A DNA stretch of 64,000 nucleotides from Ichthyophthirius multifiliis (lineage: Eukaryota > Ciliophora > Oligohymenophorea > Hymenostomatida), in contig NW_004086182.1 of assembly GCF_000220395.1 (NCBI RefSeq), forward strand, positions 62,001 through 126,000, read 5' to 3'. Below the pieces are notes generated by a model. It had not been told where the DNA came from. It ran no database searches and saw nothing but the letters and a program-made list of their open reading frames with translations. The position numbers and the translations under genes were made by a program. This document shows, piece after piece, positions 15,213 to 27,717 of this stretch. How positions within the stretch are numbered: the stretch's first letter is position 1; each line of letters begins with the position of its first letter.

Positions 15213-15635
15213 TATTTTTATTATTATTTTCATTAATATTTTAATATTTTTCTTTTATAATACTTTAAATACTTATATTACTCAAATTTGACATATTTAA
15301 AAACTCAGCGTATTTATCTTCATTTACATTTTGATCATTTTTATTTTTTTAATTAATGTCAACAAATGAATTATTTAATATTTATGGTTTATATTTATTC
15401 AAATAATTACTTATCTCCTATGTTAAATTATAATCATTTTCTACAACAGGTAAATTAATGGATTTTAATAAAATATGAGCCTTAAAAATATCAAATTAAT
15501 TAATATTTTATAATTTTTTTTTAAGATTTTTTTTTATACTTTGTGCATTATTCTTATTAATATTTTTGAAACTAAAGTTAAGCAAAAAGTATTTAATAAA
15601 TCAGGATCTGCTTTTATAATAATTTTTCTAATCAT
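15091..15635 (-). CDS. Asn/Gln-rich protein, 5' structure uncertain
   Basis: Reads from an ATG at 15635: MIRKIIIKADPDLLNTF and LTLVSKILIRIMHK. A probable 59-nt phase-0 intron then leads to AHILLKSINLPVVENDY, YAEFLNMSNLSNISIQS and a long run encoded by an (AAT)n tract. In one frame the tract is poly-Gln and stops at 15091; in the next frame it is poly-Asn and continues into VPKKVSPESLPCF, which looks more protein-like. A slippage change in the repeat would explain this. The first part has short helices that could be a histone-like fold, but no family is assigned. Exons upstream of 15635 are possible (KDYIDIFHK). Confidence 0.5.
15160..15210. repeat. (ATT)n trinucleotide tract in coding region
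   Basis: About 16 ATT units; read on the - strand this is (AAT)n, encoding Asn or, in another frame, Gln (TAA) in the N/Q-rich protein. Length variation would not break the frame by itself, but flanking A runs may. Confidence 0.9.
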
Positions 15636-15909
15636 TTATACATGAATCTATATTATATTATTTTTGTATACAAATTTAAAATAAATACTTGTGTTTTTCT
15701 GAAAAATATATTAATTTTATAATAATTAAAAATATAATAACTAAATGGAATAAAGTTAAATATAATAATAAATAAATCATCAAATTTTATGAAAAATATC
15801 AATATAATCCTTTTTTAATAAATGATAATATTAATAATTTAAATTAATTCTAAATTACCATTTCATTAATAATTATTCATATTAATCAACTCTATTATCT
15901 TAATTAAAA

Positions 15910-18069
15910 AGTATTTAAAATGAACGAACCAATAAATTTAAAAAACTAATAAAGCTATATATTTATTATTATTTTAAATTAAACTAATAATATGTTATAA
16001 AAAGATTTTACTTTATAAAAAAGAACTAATGATCATTTTTTTTATATTAGAAATATGATTTTTTTATAAAAAAAATATTAAAAGTAATAAAAATCTAAAA
16101 ACATTATAATTGGAAAAAAAAATATATATATATTTATAAAATTAATATTTTATTTTAAAAAAGCTTAAATTATTATTTTGATAAAATAAATAATTTGAAT
16201 CAAATTTTTGTAATAATATATTTTCAATTATACTTAAAATATTATATATATTTATTAGATTAAAAAAATATACTTTTTATTTATATTATATAAAAATTAT
16301 ATTTTTAAATTTATTTATTAATATTTACCATAATTTTTTAAGAAAATTTTCAATTTTATTAAAAAACATAGAAAAAAAAATATCAATTTATAATAAACAA
16401 TTATAAATTTATCGATGTTTTTATAAAACTTGTGATTTATAAACTAATTACAATTAATTATAAATAAAGTATTTATTATATTAAAAAATAAGTAATTAAA
16501 TAAATATATAAGTAATATTTGAAAATTAAATATTAAAAAATACATTATTTAAAATTAATAAAAAATTTAAAAGAAATAGAAATAGAAAATAATGTCTAAA
16601 AATAATAGTATTAAAGATTATAGAAAACAAAAAAATATAAAAAATAAATCGTAGAAATAAATATGCAAACTAAAAATAAAATACTTATAAAGAAAAAATA
16701 TAAATAATAAAATAATAATTTTATATAATATATTAAAAAATAAAATATTTAAATATATATAATTAATGTTTTTTTATATTATATTTTTTTTTTTTTTAAA
16801 TAATAAAATAGTTCTTTTTAATTATCTAAATTTTAATAATTCTTTTTTTTCGATATGCATTGAAATAATATTTTTTGTATTGGTAATAATTATTTTTCAA
16901 TGTTAATATTCTGAAATATATATATAAAAAAATTACTTTATAGATTTTTATTTTTTAATATTAATTTTTAAAAATACTTATTTAAAATACAAAAAAGCAT
17001 TATATCTATTTTAAAATATTTTTATAGTTTTTTACTAAAAATTAAATATGTAATTTTATATAAATTTTTAAAAATATTTATTTTTTTAATATTAGGAATC
17101 ATGATGGAAAAATTAGCTTTAAGTAAATAATTCATTTTAAATTAAATATGAATAAAATAATTTAATTACAGAAATATAATATAGAAATGATGCAATTAAT
17201 AAATAATTAATATAATATATAAGATTATTAATTAAAAATAAAAAAAGAATTAATATGACTATTTTAATTTTAAATTGTATTTAAAAATTAGGATATATAC
17301 TTTGCATAAAAGATAGAATAAATTATAATCAAAAAAAGAAACTTAATATTTTCTATGCTAAAAATATTAAATAATAATTATAACCAAACGAATAAAAATA
17401 TTCAATATATAATTTTTTAGTTATTTTTAAATATATATAATATATTTATTTAATAATTAGATTTTATGGAATATTAATTACAAAAGAATAAATATATTAA
17501 ATTCAATTTATCATTATTTTCAGATTTTTAATTTAAAAAAGATAAAATTATAATGGTATTACATTAAATATAAACTTAAAACAAATTCTATATTTTTTTA
17601 AAATAATATAATTTATATTATTAATATATTTTATTAATTTAAATATATTAATAGAATATTTAATTATATAAAATGAGTTTAATTTAATTTATCAATGTTA
17701 TATAAATAGTATATCAAAAATTTAAATAAGAATAAAAAAATAAATATTTTTTAAAAATAATAATAAAGTAAATTGATTCAAATATTGTTATTTTAAATAA
17801 TGCTTTCTTTTTGAAAATATACTCATTAATAGAATAAAATTAATAAATTATTTTTATATGTAATATTATTTGTATATTAAGATATTTATTTTTAATATTT
17901 ATATCAAATAAAAAAATATAAATTTTTTAAATTATTTATAATTTTTGAATTAAAAAATATGCAAAATATTATTAAAAAAATATAACAAACTATAAATTAT
18001 AAATAAAATAAATAATAATAAGTTAGAAGTTAGAAAAAATATATATATATATATTTTTTTTAAATTAAG
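15910..18069. other. Poorly resolved region with possible EF-hand gene
   Basis: Mostly A/T-only DNA. A stretch around 16593-17820 has many potential short exons and GT/AG sites. After a 3' splice-like TTAG, positions 17095-17122 read NHDGKISFK, as in the second half of an EF-hand loop. A second segment near 17540-17590 can be read as NYNGITLN, also EF-hand-like. No complete gene model could be built, so it may be an intron-rich Ca-binding gene or a decayed copy. Confidence 0.3.
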
Positions 18070-20375
18070 ATGGATAATCAAACTGGAAAGCTAAACTATT
18101 ATTATACAAAAGCAAATACATATATATTTAAAAAAATAAACTTTATATAATTTTATTATAAAAAAAATATATATATGAATAGATATATGTATGGGGATGT
18201 AAATATTAAATTATTTATTTTACCAATTTAATTCAGATATAAAAAAATTAATGATATATAAATATAATAAAAAGCCGATTTATAAGGATAATTAGGTTTA
18301 GGAGAATCCAAAACATATCTCATGCCAAGAGTATGTAGTTTTTGTATAGTTATTGATAAAGTTTCTTGTGGATTTAATCATACTGCTTTTATAACTAATG
18401 ATAAGATTTTATATATGACAGGTTTTTTTAAAAAGAAATATATTTTTAATTAATATTATTATATTATAAATAAAGGAAGTAATAATTTTGGTTAACTTGG
18501 AATCGGATAATAAAATTTAAATAACTCTTTTTAACCTTAATTAGTTGAAGATTTGTTAAAGTTAATATTTAATTATTTTAAATTAGCAGAAAAAAAAAAA
18601 AAAAAAAAAAATATTATTTTTTTTAGATTTAAAATAAAAAAAGTAAGTTGTGGACACTCATTTACCTTATCTTTAACAGGTATTAACTAATATTTCCTAA
18701 AAAAATAATTTTTAAATATAAAAATATATATAATTATTCATAAATTTAACTAAATAAAAGACGATGGATAAATTTTTTGTTGGGGAGACAATACTCATGT
18801 TTTTTAAAACAAAAAAAATAAACTTAAAAATTATAAATAAATATATATAAATTAAAGGGATAATTAGGTATTGTAAATGATAAAAGCCCATTTTATAATC
18901 CTTAGCTTTTAAATTTAGAAAATGAACATAAAGTTTCAAAGATATCAACAGGATATTATCATTCGATTATAATGCTAAGTAATAAAAGAAAAATAAAAAT
19001 AATTAAATTAAATAAAAATTAGCCAATGGATAATTATATGGCTTTGGAAATAACTAGTTAGGTCAATTAGGAACTGGTGATTTCGAAAATAAAAATAAAC
19101 AAACTAAAGTGAAACTGGAAAAAAAAATCCGAAAGATAAAATGTGGATATTACCATACACTAATTTTAGATGAAAACAATTTATTATACACTTGTGGATA
19201 AAACGACGAAGGATAATTAGGATTAGGGCATAAAAACTAAAATATATGTATCCCTACAATGCTTTAAATAAAATAAGTTTGGAAAATAGCAGCGGGTTAA
19301 TATTCTGGACTAATAACCGAAAACGGAGAATTATATTTATTTGGTAAAAATAAGCTTTTTCCTTAAAAAATAATAAAAAATAATGACAAATTTATAAAAT
19401 TATCAATTGGAGATTAATTTGGAATTGCAATAAATTAATAATAGAGTGTTTTTGAGTTAAATAATAATATAATTGGAAAAACAAATTTTTTCGAAAATAA
19501 GTTTATTAAAAAAATATATACCGGATATGATTTTGTGGTTAGTTTAGGATAAAATTGTAGTATTTTAGATAAAAATGAGTAAATTTTAGAATATTAACCT
19601 ATTAGATCTTTTATACATGAAAATACTAAAATAGATTAACTTTTTTCAGATAAAAATTTATAGTTAAAAAAAATATATATATATATATAACATATATTCT
19701 ATTTTTTTTATATATATATACATTAGTAGCTAAAAAGATGATTAAATATTAAATATGACTTAAGAAATTAATATTTTGAAAGAAAATTAAAAAACTCAAA
19801 CAAATGAATAGAATGAAAAAGTTTAAAAAATAATGAAATATTGTGAAGATTTAAATCACAAGGTTACTATTTTTTAAAATTAAATATAAAATTTAACTCA
19901 AGAAAATGTAAACTTAAAAATAGAAAATGAAAAATATAAAAGAATTATTGAAAAAAATTAAAAATATAATGATTCCTATTTATTTTCGGCTAAATTTTAA
20001 TAAAACCGATCTCCTTTAGTTTTAGAAGATGAGCATTATTTTCCCAAAAAAGAGTTAGCATTTCAAAGTAACTTAATATAAACTCCAGAACAAAGTTATT
20101 TAACGATTTTAAATAGAATTAAAAATCAAAATTTTAATACTTTACATATTCCTAATGTAAAAGAAGCTAAATTTATTAAAAATACAAATTAATATAATAC
20201 TGTTCATTAAAGAAATCATAGCAATATTGGCTTTAATGTATCTAATTATAGTTCTTGTACGAAAAATAATAAATAAGATGATTTTAACTAAAGATTTTAT
20301 AGAACTCAGAGTGTTTTAGAATAAAAAATGTTAGATTTTGAATAAAAATTGTAAAATAATTTTAAATAATACTGA
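18070..20375 (+). CDS. RCC1-repeat (beta-propeller) protein with C-terminal coiled coil
   Basis: Spliced gene with several introns. RCC1-type repeats are clear: GQLGLGES, VSCGFNHTAFITND, NNFGQLGIGQ, VSCGHSFTLSLT, DDGQIFCWGDN, STGYYHS, KCGYYHTLILDENNLLYTCG, NDEGQLGLGHKN and AAGQYSGLITENGELYLFG. They should form a seven-bladed propeller as in RCC1/HERC proteins, used as a protein or GTPase/chromatin docking surface. An intron near 19668-19730 joins the propeller to a charged helix (MTQEINILKENQK to VNLKIENEKYKRI), likely a coiled coil, then a polar tail ending at TGA 20373-20375. No catalytic domain is seen, so Ran-GEF activity cannot be claimed. Confidence 0.85.
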
Positions 20376-20777
20376 ATTGAAAAAATAAATAATATATATA
20401 TATATACATATATAATTTTTATAAAATTAATATTTATAACTTTATATATAAATAAAATTATTAAGAAAGATATATATTATAAAAGTAATTGTTTTTATTT
20501 CAATAACTAATGAACTACCTAATATCTTTATAATAAGTATATAACGCTTGTTTATTTATTTTTTTCTTTTTATTTCTTTTAATTTTTATTCTTTTTATAA
20601 TATTAAGTATATATATATATATATTATTTAAAAGTAACATGTAGTTTATAATTACTTCACCATTTTTTGACTTTTCTTATATTTATTCAATTTTTTTAAT
20701 AATAATAAATAAAATATATATATATATATATATATGTATTTTTTTTTTTTAATTTATTTTATATTTTATATATAAAA
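20376..20777. other. Convergent spacer
   Basis: A/T-rich spacer between two convergent stop codons, with small (TA)n runs near 20388-20412 and 20718-20736. Nothing else seen. Confidence 0.6.
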
Positions 20778-22006
20778 TCATTCTAAATTTATTACTAAAA
20801 CTTCATTCATTTTTCTTTTTTTGTTTACAAATCCTTTGACTTCATCTCCCTTTTTAATTTATATATTTTTATTTATTTAATAAAATATATATATGTGTAT
20901 ATTTTTACATTTGCAATTTTTATCATATTTTAAATTATAGTTTTAGTTTAATTAAGTAAATCAAAATTAGATGATTTTTCTGAAATCTATTTCATATAAT
21001 TATCTAAAAAATACAAAGAACTAAAAGATTCATTTAAAAAATTTTAAATTTATTATCTTTTTTAAAAAATTATATGATATAAAATTAATCATAAATATAA
21101 TCATTTATTATATTATTTACTTTAATTAATTAATAATTTAGTCTTTTTATAATAATTATTCATCTAACTAAATCTCCTATTTGAATAAAATGGTTATTTA
21201 TATAATTTAATAAATAAAAATATTTACATTAATAATTAAATTATTACTATTTTGAATATTTTATTATTATTCTCCATTTGTATTACTTTGACTTTTTAAT
21301 AAAAAATATAAATAAATTAAAAATAATGTTAACAAATAAAAAATAAATTATATATAAAAATCTATTTAATTTACATTTATTCTGAATTTTGTATTAGAAA
21401 ATCTTTGTTTAAAATGTCCTTGTTAATAAATTATTTGACAAAATTATTAATAGTATCTAAATATTTTTTTTTTTGATTTTCAAGTAATTATTAAATATTC
21501 TCTTTTGTTTCATTTGAATATTCTTAGAATTTATCAATTGAAAGCCCAATCAATTATTTACAAATAGATTCTTTATCTTTTAATTTATTTAGCTCATTCT
21601 AAGTTGAATCATACTCACGTTATAAGTAATTATATTTTTCAAGTATTTAAACTTATTTTTCAAATATATCATCTCTTTCTTATTTAGATTAGTAAACTTA
21701 TTCATTTAATCTTACAATTTAACTTTAAAGGTCTTTCTTTTCTTATTCTAATTAATTAATGCTATTTAAATAGCCATTTTCCTTATCAATAGATCTTTCA
21801 TAAAGACTTTTAAGTTATTAATTCAAAGATTATATTTCTTATTAATTCTATTATTCTTTTTACATTTGTTTTTAGATTTCAGACTTTTATTTGTTAACAG
21901 TTTAACTGAGTTTATGGAATTGTTATTATTAAGACATTTAGAAACTCATTATTTATTAATAATTATTTTCTATAGATTAAGTTATGATATCTATATTTTC
22001 ATCCAT
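20778..22006 (-). CDS. Long coiled-coil protein, unknown function
   Basis: Starts MDENIDIITQSIENNYQQ and continues as an almost unbroken Q/E/K/L-rich helix (SIDKENGYLNSINQLEQEKK, ESICKQLIGLSIDKFQEYSN). Several GT-AG introns split the 3' half; exons read LDEQLLQKDQIINQL, LDNYMKQISEKSSNFDLLNQ and finally GDEVKGFVNKKRKMNEVLV, ending at TGA (20778-20780). The last exon is not coiled coil. No motor or other enzyme domain is seen; a cytoskeletal or basal-body scaffold is a guess only. It is divergent from the 974-aa gene at 22594. Confidence 0.7.
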
Positions 22007-22593
22007 TTTTATTAATTTTTTTAGTGTTTTTTATTTGAATTTTTAAATTTTTATTTATTTTTTAATTTTTATTAATTTTTTAATTTTTTTATTAAAATTT
22101 TATAATTTTAAAATTTGAATTTTCAAAATATAAAAAATGTTTATTTATTCCAATAAATTTAATTAATATAAAAAAAACAACATATTGTAATTTATATTTT
22201 AAAATTTTAATTAAATAAAACTTATATAAAAATAAAATATTTTGAAAATGGAATGTTTATTTACTTTCAATAATATTTTAAAAATAAATATAGATTTAAT
22301 ATACTAATAATTATTAATAGAATGTGTATACTTTCAATAAAATTTTAAAATAAATATTAAAAAGAGAGAAAAATTAATTATTTTTTAAAACTTAAATATA
22401 TAAAGAAAGGATTAAATAAAATAAATAGCTATATATATACATAACAATATACTAAAAAATAAAAAGCAACAACAACAAAATATATAAATATACATAAAAA
22501 ACATTTTTTTTTAATACCAAAAAATAAAAATAAAAATAAAAATAAAAAAATACATAAATAAAATCCCTTTAATTAAAAATAAAATAACAAAAA
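22007..22593. other. Divergent promoter spacer
   Basis: A/T-only DNA between two divergent start codons; should contain both promoters. No recognisable motif beyond purine leaders (AAAATAAAAAT repeats near 22517-22550). Confidence 0.5.
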
Positions 22594-25555
22594 ATGTTTG
22601 AATAAGAAAAATTCGCAAAATTAATATGTTTATTAAATTTCCTTTTATAAAACAAAAACAAAAGATGCCTACGAAATATTTTACGAATTCATCCAAAACT
22701 ACACTTAATAACTCTATACATTTAACTCTTCCGAATTAGACATATTATTTTAATATAGTTGTAAATTCATAACATATTCCATCCATAATAATATCCCTCG
22801 ATCCCAAATATATAAACAGCTTTAATTTTCCGAAAATATATTATCATAACTAACATAAACTTAATAAACGAAAATTTTAAATAATGACAAAAAGTTGATT
22901 CAAACATTAACATATATGAATAATTTAGCGATTTCATGTTTATCAATGTACAATTATTTAACTGCAATAGAAGTATTCGAAAAAATCTATTAAATATATA
23001 TAAACTAATAAACTATCTAAATACCTTCATGTATCTTAAACAATATTGGAATTTTAAAAATTCTACTCGAAGAATACGATGAAGCCGAGAATTTAATATT
23101 ATAAAGTATTGAATAGTGTGAAAGTAAGCTTTTCTAGAATATAAAATACATTTAAAAGGAATATTTATAAAAAGACCCTTTTTTTATGAACGAGTTACCT
23201 ATATTAATATACGCTTATATATATGGAGAAATTTTATAAAGGAAAAAAAGCTAAATTGATAAAGGAAATTAATAAGAGTTTTCTTATTTAAAAAACGCGC
23301 TTTCTGTTTCTAAAAAATACTTTGGGTTTTCTCATGTTATTACGTAAAAAATTTTCAGAATATAAAATTGTTTTTTGCATGAAAATCATTAGAATTCTTT
23401 TTGGGAAAATAATAATAATATCTTCCCTTTTTAAGTTAATTTAATGGAGTTTCTTCATATAAAAAAAGTCAGAAATATTTAAAAAAGCATTTTTGAACCT
23501 TTTTAACCACAGACAAATACTTTTTTATAGGAAAAAGACGAAAAATCATATAAAGAAAGTGATATTTTAGATGAAAAATTGTAAATTTTTTAAAATGAAA
23601 CTAATAAGATTGCTGAATTACATTCTTAAATTTAAAAAATTTCAGAAAATATTAACATTAAAGAAGAAAATAACGAAATTAAAGACTTGTCTTGTAAAAT
23701 ATCATCTTTTATAGAGAATCTTAAATAGAATAAAGATTCTAATTTATTGGAAGATATATAAACAAAATTATAAGATTTAAAATTAAAATTAGTCGAAATT
23801 TAAAATTAAAAACCTATATAATAATAAATAAATACTAATAATCCCTAAGAATCGTCTATAGTAATTTAAATTTAAAAAAATATAAATAATACTGAATAAT
23901 AATAATAATAACCAAAAAAAAGAAGAAATGTTCCCCAAAAAGTACTAATAAATGAAGAAAAGTAATTTTAAAAAGACTACTTTTTAGAACTCTTAACAAA
24001 TATAAAAGCCTAACCCTAACTGACATTAACTAAAACTTATTAAAAAACCTATAAAATATCCACTAATATAAATTAAAAAGGTGACTTATCAATAAAAATA
24101 ACATAAAACAACCAATAAATAGCCTAATAAGTCCTCACTTAATCTCAATTGTAAAAACTTATCTAATTTTTAAATTTAAATCATATACTTCCAATAAATT
24201 TAACATTAAAAATGTGCACAAATTCATATTCATTATAAAGATATATAATATAGCCTTTTTTATCTTTCGAAGAGGAAAAAAGAGAAGTAAAAATAACTAA
24301 AAATCCAGTAGGATTATTAAGTAAAGTTTATATTAAAAAAGTTGAAAATGAAGGCGAATTTTTAATGTTTTTTCACCACATAGAAGGTAATTATTTCCGA
24401 TTGATTTTATAGGAAAAAAACCAGAAAAATTAAAGTGCTTTTATTGATTTTGAAATGGATATGGGAAGTTAAAAAAAGCTCTTTGAAATTTAAGAAAATA
24501 ATATAAATGAAAATTTTTTAAAAAATGAATTAAATTTAATCATTTAAAATACTGAAGAAACAGAAAGTTAAAAAAATGAAATTTGGAAAGAATTATATAG
24601 TAGAAAACTTAAATAAAATACTTCTTTTTTATCATAAAATACATCTTTTTAAATATAATAATATAAAATTTTAAATGAAAATAGTTTTGTATTATTCCTT
24701 GATGAATTTTTATAAGAAATACATACTTTTTTTCTTTAAAATAGTCTTAATTTTTAATAAATATTACTTTCTGAATATTATTTTAAGATCAAAATATGGT
24801 CTTTGACATAAAAAAAATAACTTTAATTATCAATCTAAACTTTTTCTTCCTAAAAAAAAAACGTATAAATTTTTCTCAAAAATGCTTATTAAACTTTCGG
24901 TTCTTCGGGAGAAAAAATCAAATTATAAGGAATTTATAATATGTCATTTGCTGAAATAAAAGCTCTATATAATATAGAATACGAGGAGTGCAGTAAAGAA
25001 GAAAAAAATGCAATATTAGCATTACTTGTGGAAAATTTTACATTGACAGTACATGAGAAATTCGATGAATCTTTATAAAGTGTAGTAAAAAGTAACTAAC
25101 GTGTTGAAAATCCGATTATTAAGTGTTAGAAAGTAACTGGAGGGTACGTTCGTTTACTTTATTTTGAATAAAAAAAATATCCACAGCCTCTTAGTTTCGA
25201 ACTAATAGGAAATTAAGCCAATAAATTATTAGGAATTAAAGTTTCTGTCTATAACATTGAAAGAAATGAAGAAAATGGAATTTTTATTTCTTTAGATGAA
25301 AGTAGGTGGTAATTCGAAAACAAGATATTGGTTAAAAATTCACATAAAATATATAATGAAGGATTACCATTAAGTTAGTATTTTTTAGCTCATATTTTTG
25401 AGTTTGTTTGCGTACCAGTTTTGAGAAAATATCTTAAAGTGGAATAAAATTAAGTTGTTTTTGAAAAAAGTTGCTTTAAATATATTTTTAGACTTGAGAA
25501 TTTCTTTGATTTATAACATATTATAAATAATAAAGATACTTTTTAAAATATATGA
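22594..25555 (+). CDS. Large protein, helical repeats plus unknown C-terminal domain
   Basis: One 37-nt intron (22628-22664) after ten codons restores the frame; the spliced length is exactly 975 codons (974 aa). Residues about 20-300 are helical with TPR-like pairs (LTYMNNLAISCLSMYNYLTA, NNIGILKILLEEYDEAENLI). Residues about 320-440 form a Q/E/K coiled coil. The remainder (about 470-970) is mixed alpha/beta with segments such as ITKNPVGLLSKVYIKKVENE, MSFAEIKALYNIEYEE and VTGGYVRLLYFEQK. No family recognised, but the sequence is non-repetitive and clearly coding. TPR-like content suggests a protein-complex scaffold (inference). Normal stop TGA 25553-25555. Confidence 0.85.
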
Positions 25556-26003
25556 TTTTTAAAATATATGTATTTATTTATACTTATATTATTAATATAT
25601 CTATTTTTGTTTTTATTTTAGTGAATATATGAAATATTAAATTAAATATTGAATATATTAAAAAAAAAATTAATGATAATAAAATATTTAAATTATACTT
25701 AAAAAAAATATTAAAAAGATAATTGTTTTAATTTAAATATATAATTTTTTATCTAATATCCCATTTATTATAATATAATAATTTAAATATTTTAATTTAT
25801 AATTTAAATTAATAGATATTTTAAATAATAATTATATATTTTTAAAAATAATCATACTTATTCATTTAAAGTTATATAAATTTTTAATTTTACGCATTAA
25901 ATAAAATTCATTAATAAAAAAATTATGATAAAATTTTAAATTAAAATATATAAAAAAAATATATAAACAAAACAAAAAACTTAGTTTATAACAAAAATTA
26001 AAA
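25556..26003. other. Spacer, no gene seen
   Basis: A/T-only DNA between two same-strand genes. Confidence 0.6.
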
Positions 26004-26969
26004 ATGCAAGCAATAAAATATTTGTTTCGTGCCTTTGTAAATGAAAACGAATAGTAAGAAAATAAAACAGAATCAATAATTTCAACATCTTAAATATTAA
26101 AACAAATATAAAATCAATAAGTTTTTGATAGTGATTTATTATAATTAATAATAGATATATTAAAGGAATAAAAATATGATGAAATAGCTTATTTAGGCGA
26201 AGGGTCTTTTGGCTTAGTCTTGAAAGCATTTAATAACAATATTTTAAGAAAAGTAGCATTGAAAGTGCTAAAAGCTGATCCAAAAATAGATTCATAAATA
26301 AAATAATTTTAAAAGGAAGCAGAATTTTTATAAAAATGTAAATCTGAATGTGTTGTAGAATATATATCTTAAAAAATAATTAGCAAAAAAAATAAAAAGC
26401 TTTATTTTATAGAAACAGAATTATGTGAAGGTATTTATAAATTAATTTTTTAAATTTATATTTGTTAAAAAAAAAGAATCATTAAAAGATTTATTAACGA
26501 AACTAAGAATACAAAAAAAAGTATTAAAGTTAGATATAATGATTAAAATAGCTATAAATATATTAGATGGGGTAAATACTATTCATAAATAAAATATGAT
26601 ACATAGAGATTTAAAAGCATCTAATATATTATTTAAAGATGGAAATGCAAAAATATGTATAAATTATAATAAAAAAATTAATTTAATAATTAGAAAACTA
26701 AATAATAATAATAAATATAAATATATATAAATATAAATAATAATTATAATAAAAATTATAATTCAAATAAATCATTATAAATTATATATATTAATAATTT
26801 AAAAATATTAATAAACTTTTATTTAAAAAAAGTATACAATTAAAAAATTTCAAAATACAATATATAAAATAAAATATATATATATAAATAAAAAAGAAAT
26901 AATATTAAATAAAAATAGCTGATTTAGGTTTAGCAAGAGAAATCGATGGAAACATAATAACTACTTTTG

Positions 26970-27040
<71 letters not shown>

Positions 27041-27659
27041 TATTATTACATTTATTAATAAATTAAAAGGCTGGAACACCATGTTTTTTAGCCCCTGAAG
27101 TTCATAGTAAATGCTACAAACAATCTGTTATTTTTTTTGTTTAAAGCTAATATAAAAATAATATTTAAATGTAAATAGGCAGACATATTTTCAATAGGAA
27201 TTATTTTTCTTATGTTATGTAATCATCTCAATTTTGATTATGAAAATCCTTAATCTAAATTATACAATTATTATTATTCACATTTTATGTTAGGGTAAAT
27301 ACCAGATAACCTTGGATTTGACAATAATAATTATTTATTTTAAATTGCAAAAACTATGATATAAATAGATCCTACTAAAAGACTAAGTGCAGAAAAATAT
27401 TTAAAATAACTAATCCAATATGCAAAAAAACATGATTTTTAAATTCCTAAATATTATTCTATTAAAAATCCTTAAAATTAATTAAAATTTCCTCTTTCTT
27501 ATGCTTAAGGTTTTACTTTTTAGACTATTTATTCACCAAAGCTTTAAAATCAGAAAACTTTTTGTACTCCAGATAGTGTTTCTCCGATTCTATCTGATGA
27601 TTTAAATGATATTAATAATTCTGAAAATTTCGATTAAATAAGTAAATAGTTTTATTAAA

Positions 27660-27717
<58 letters not shown>

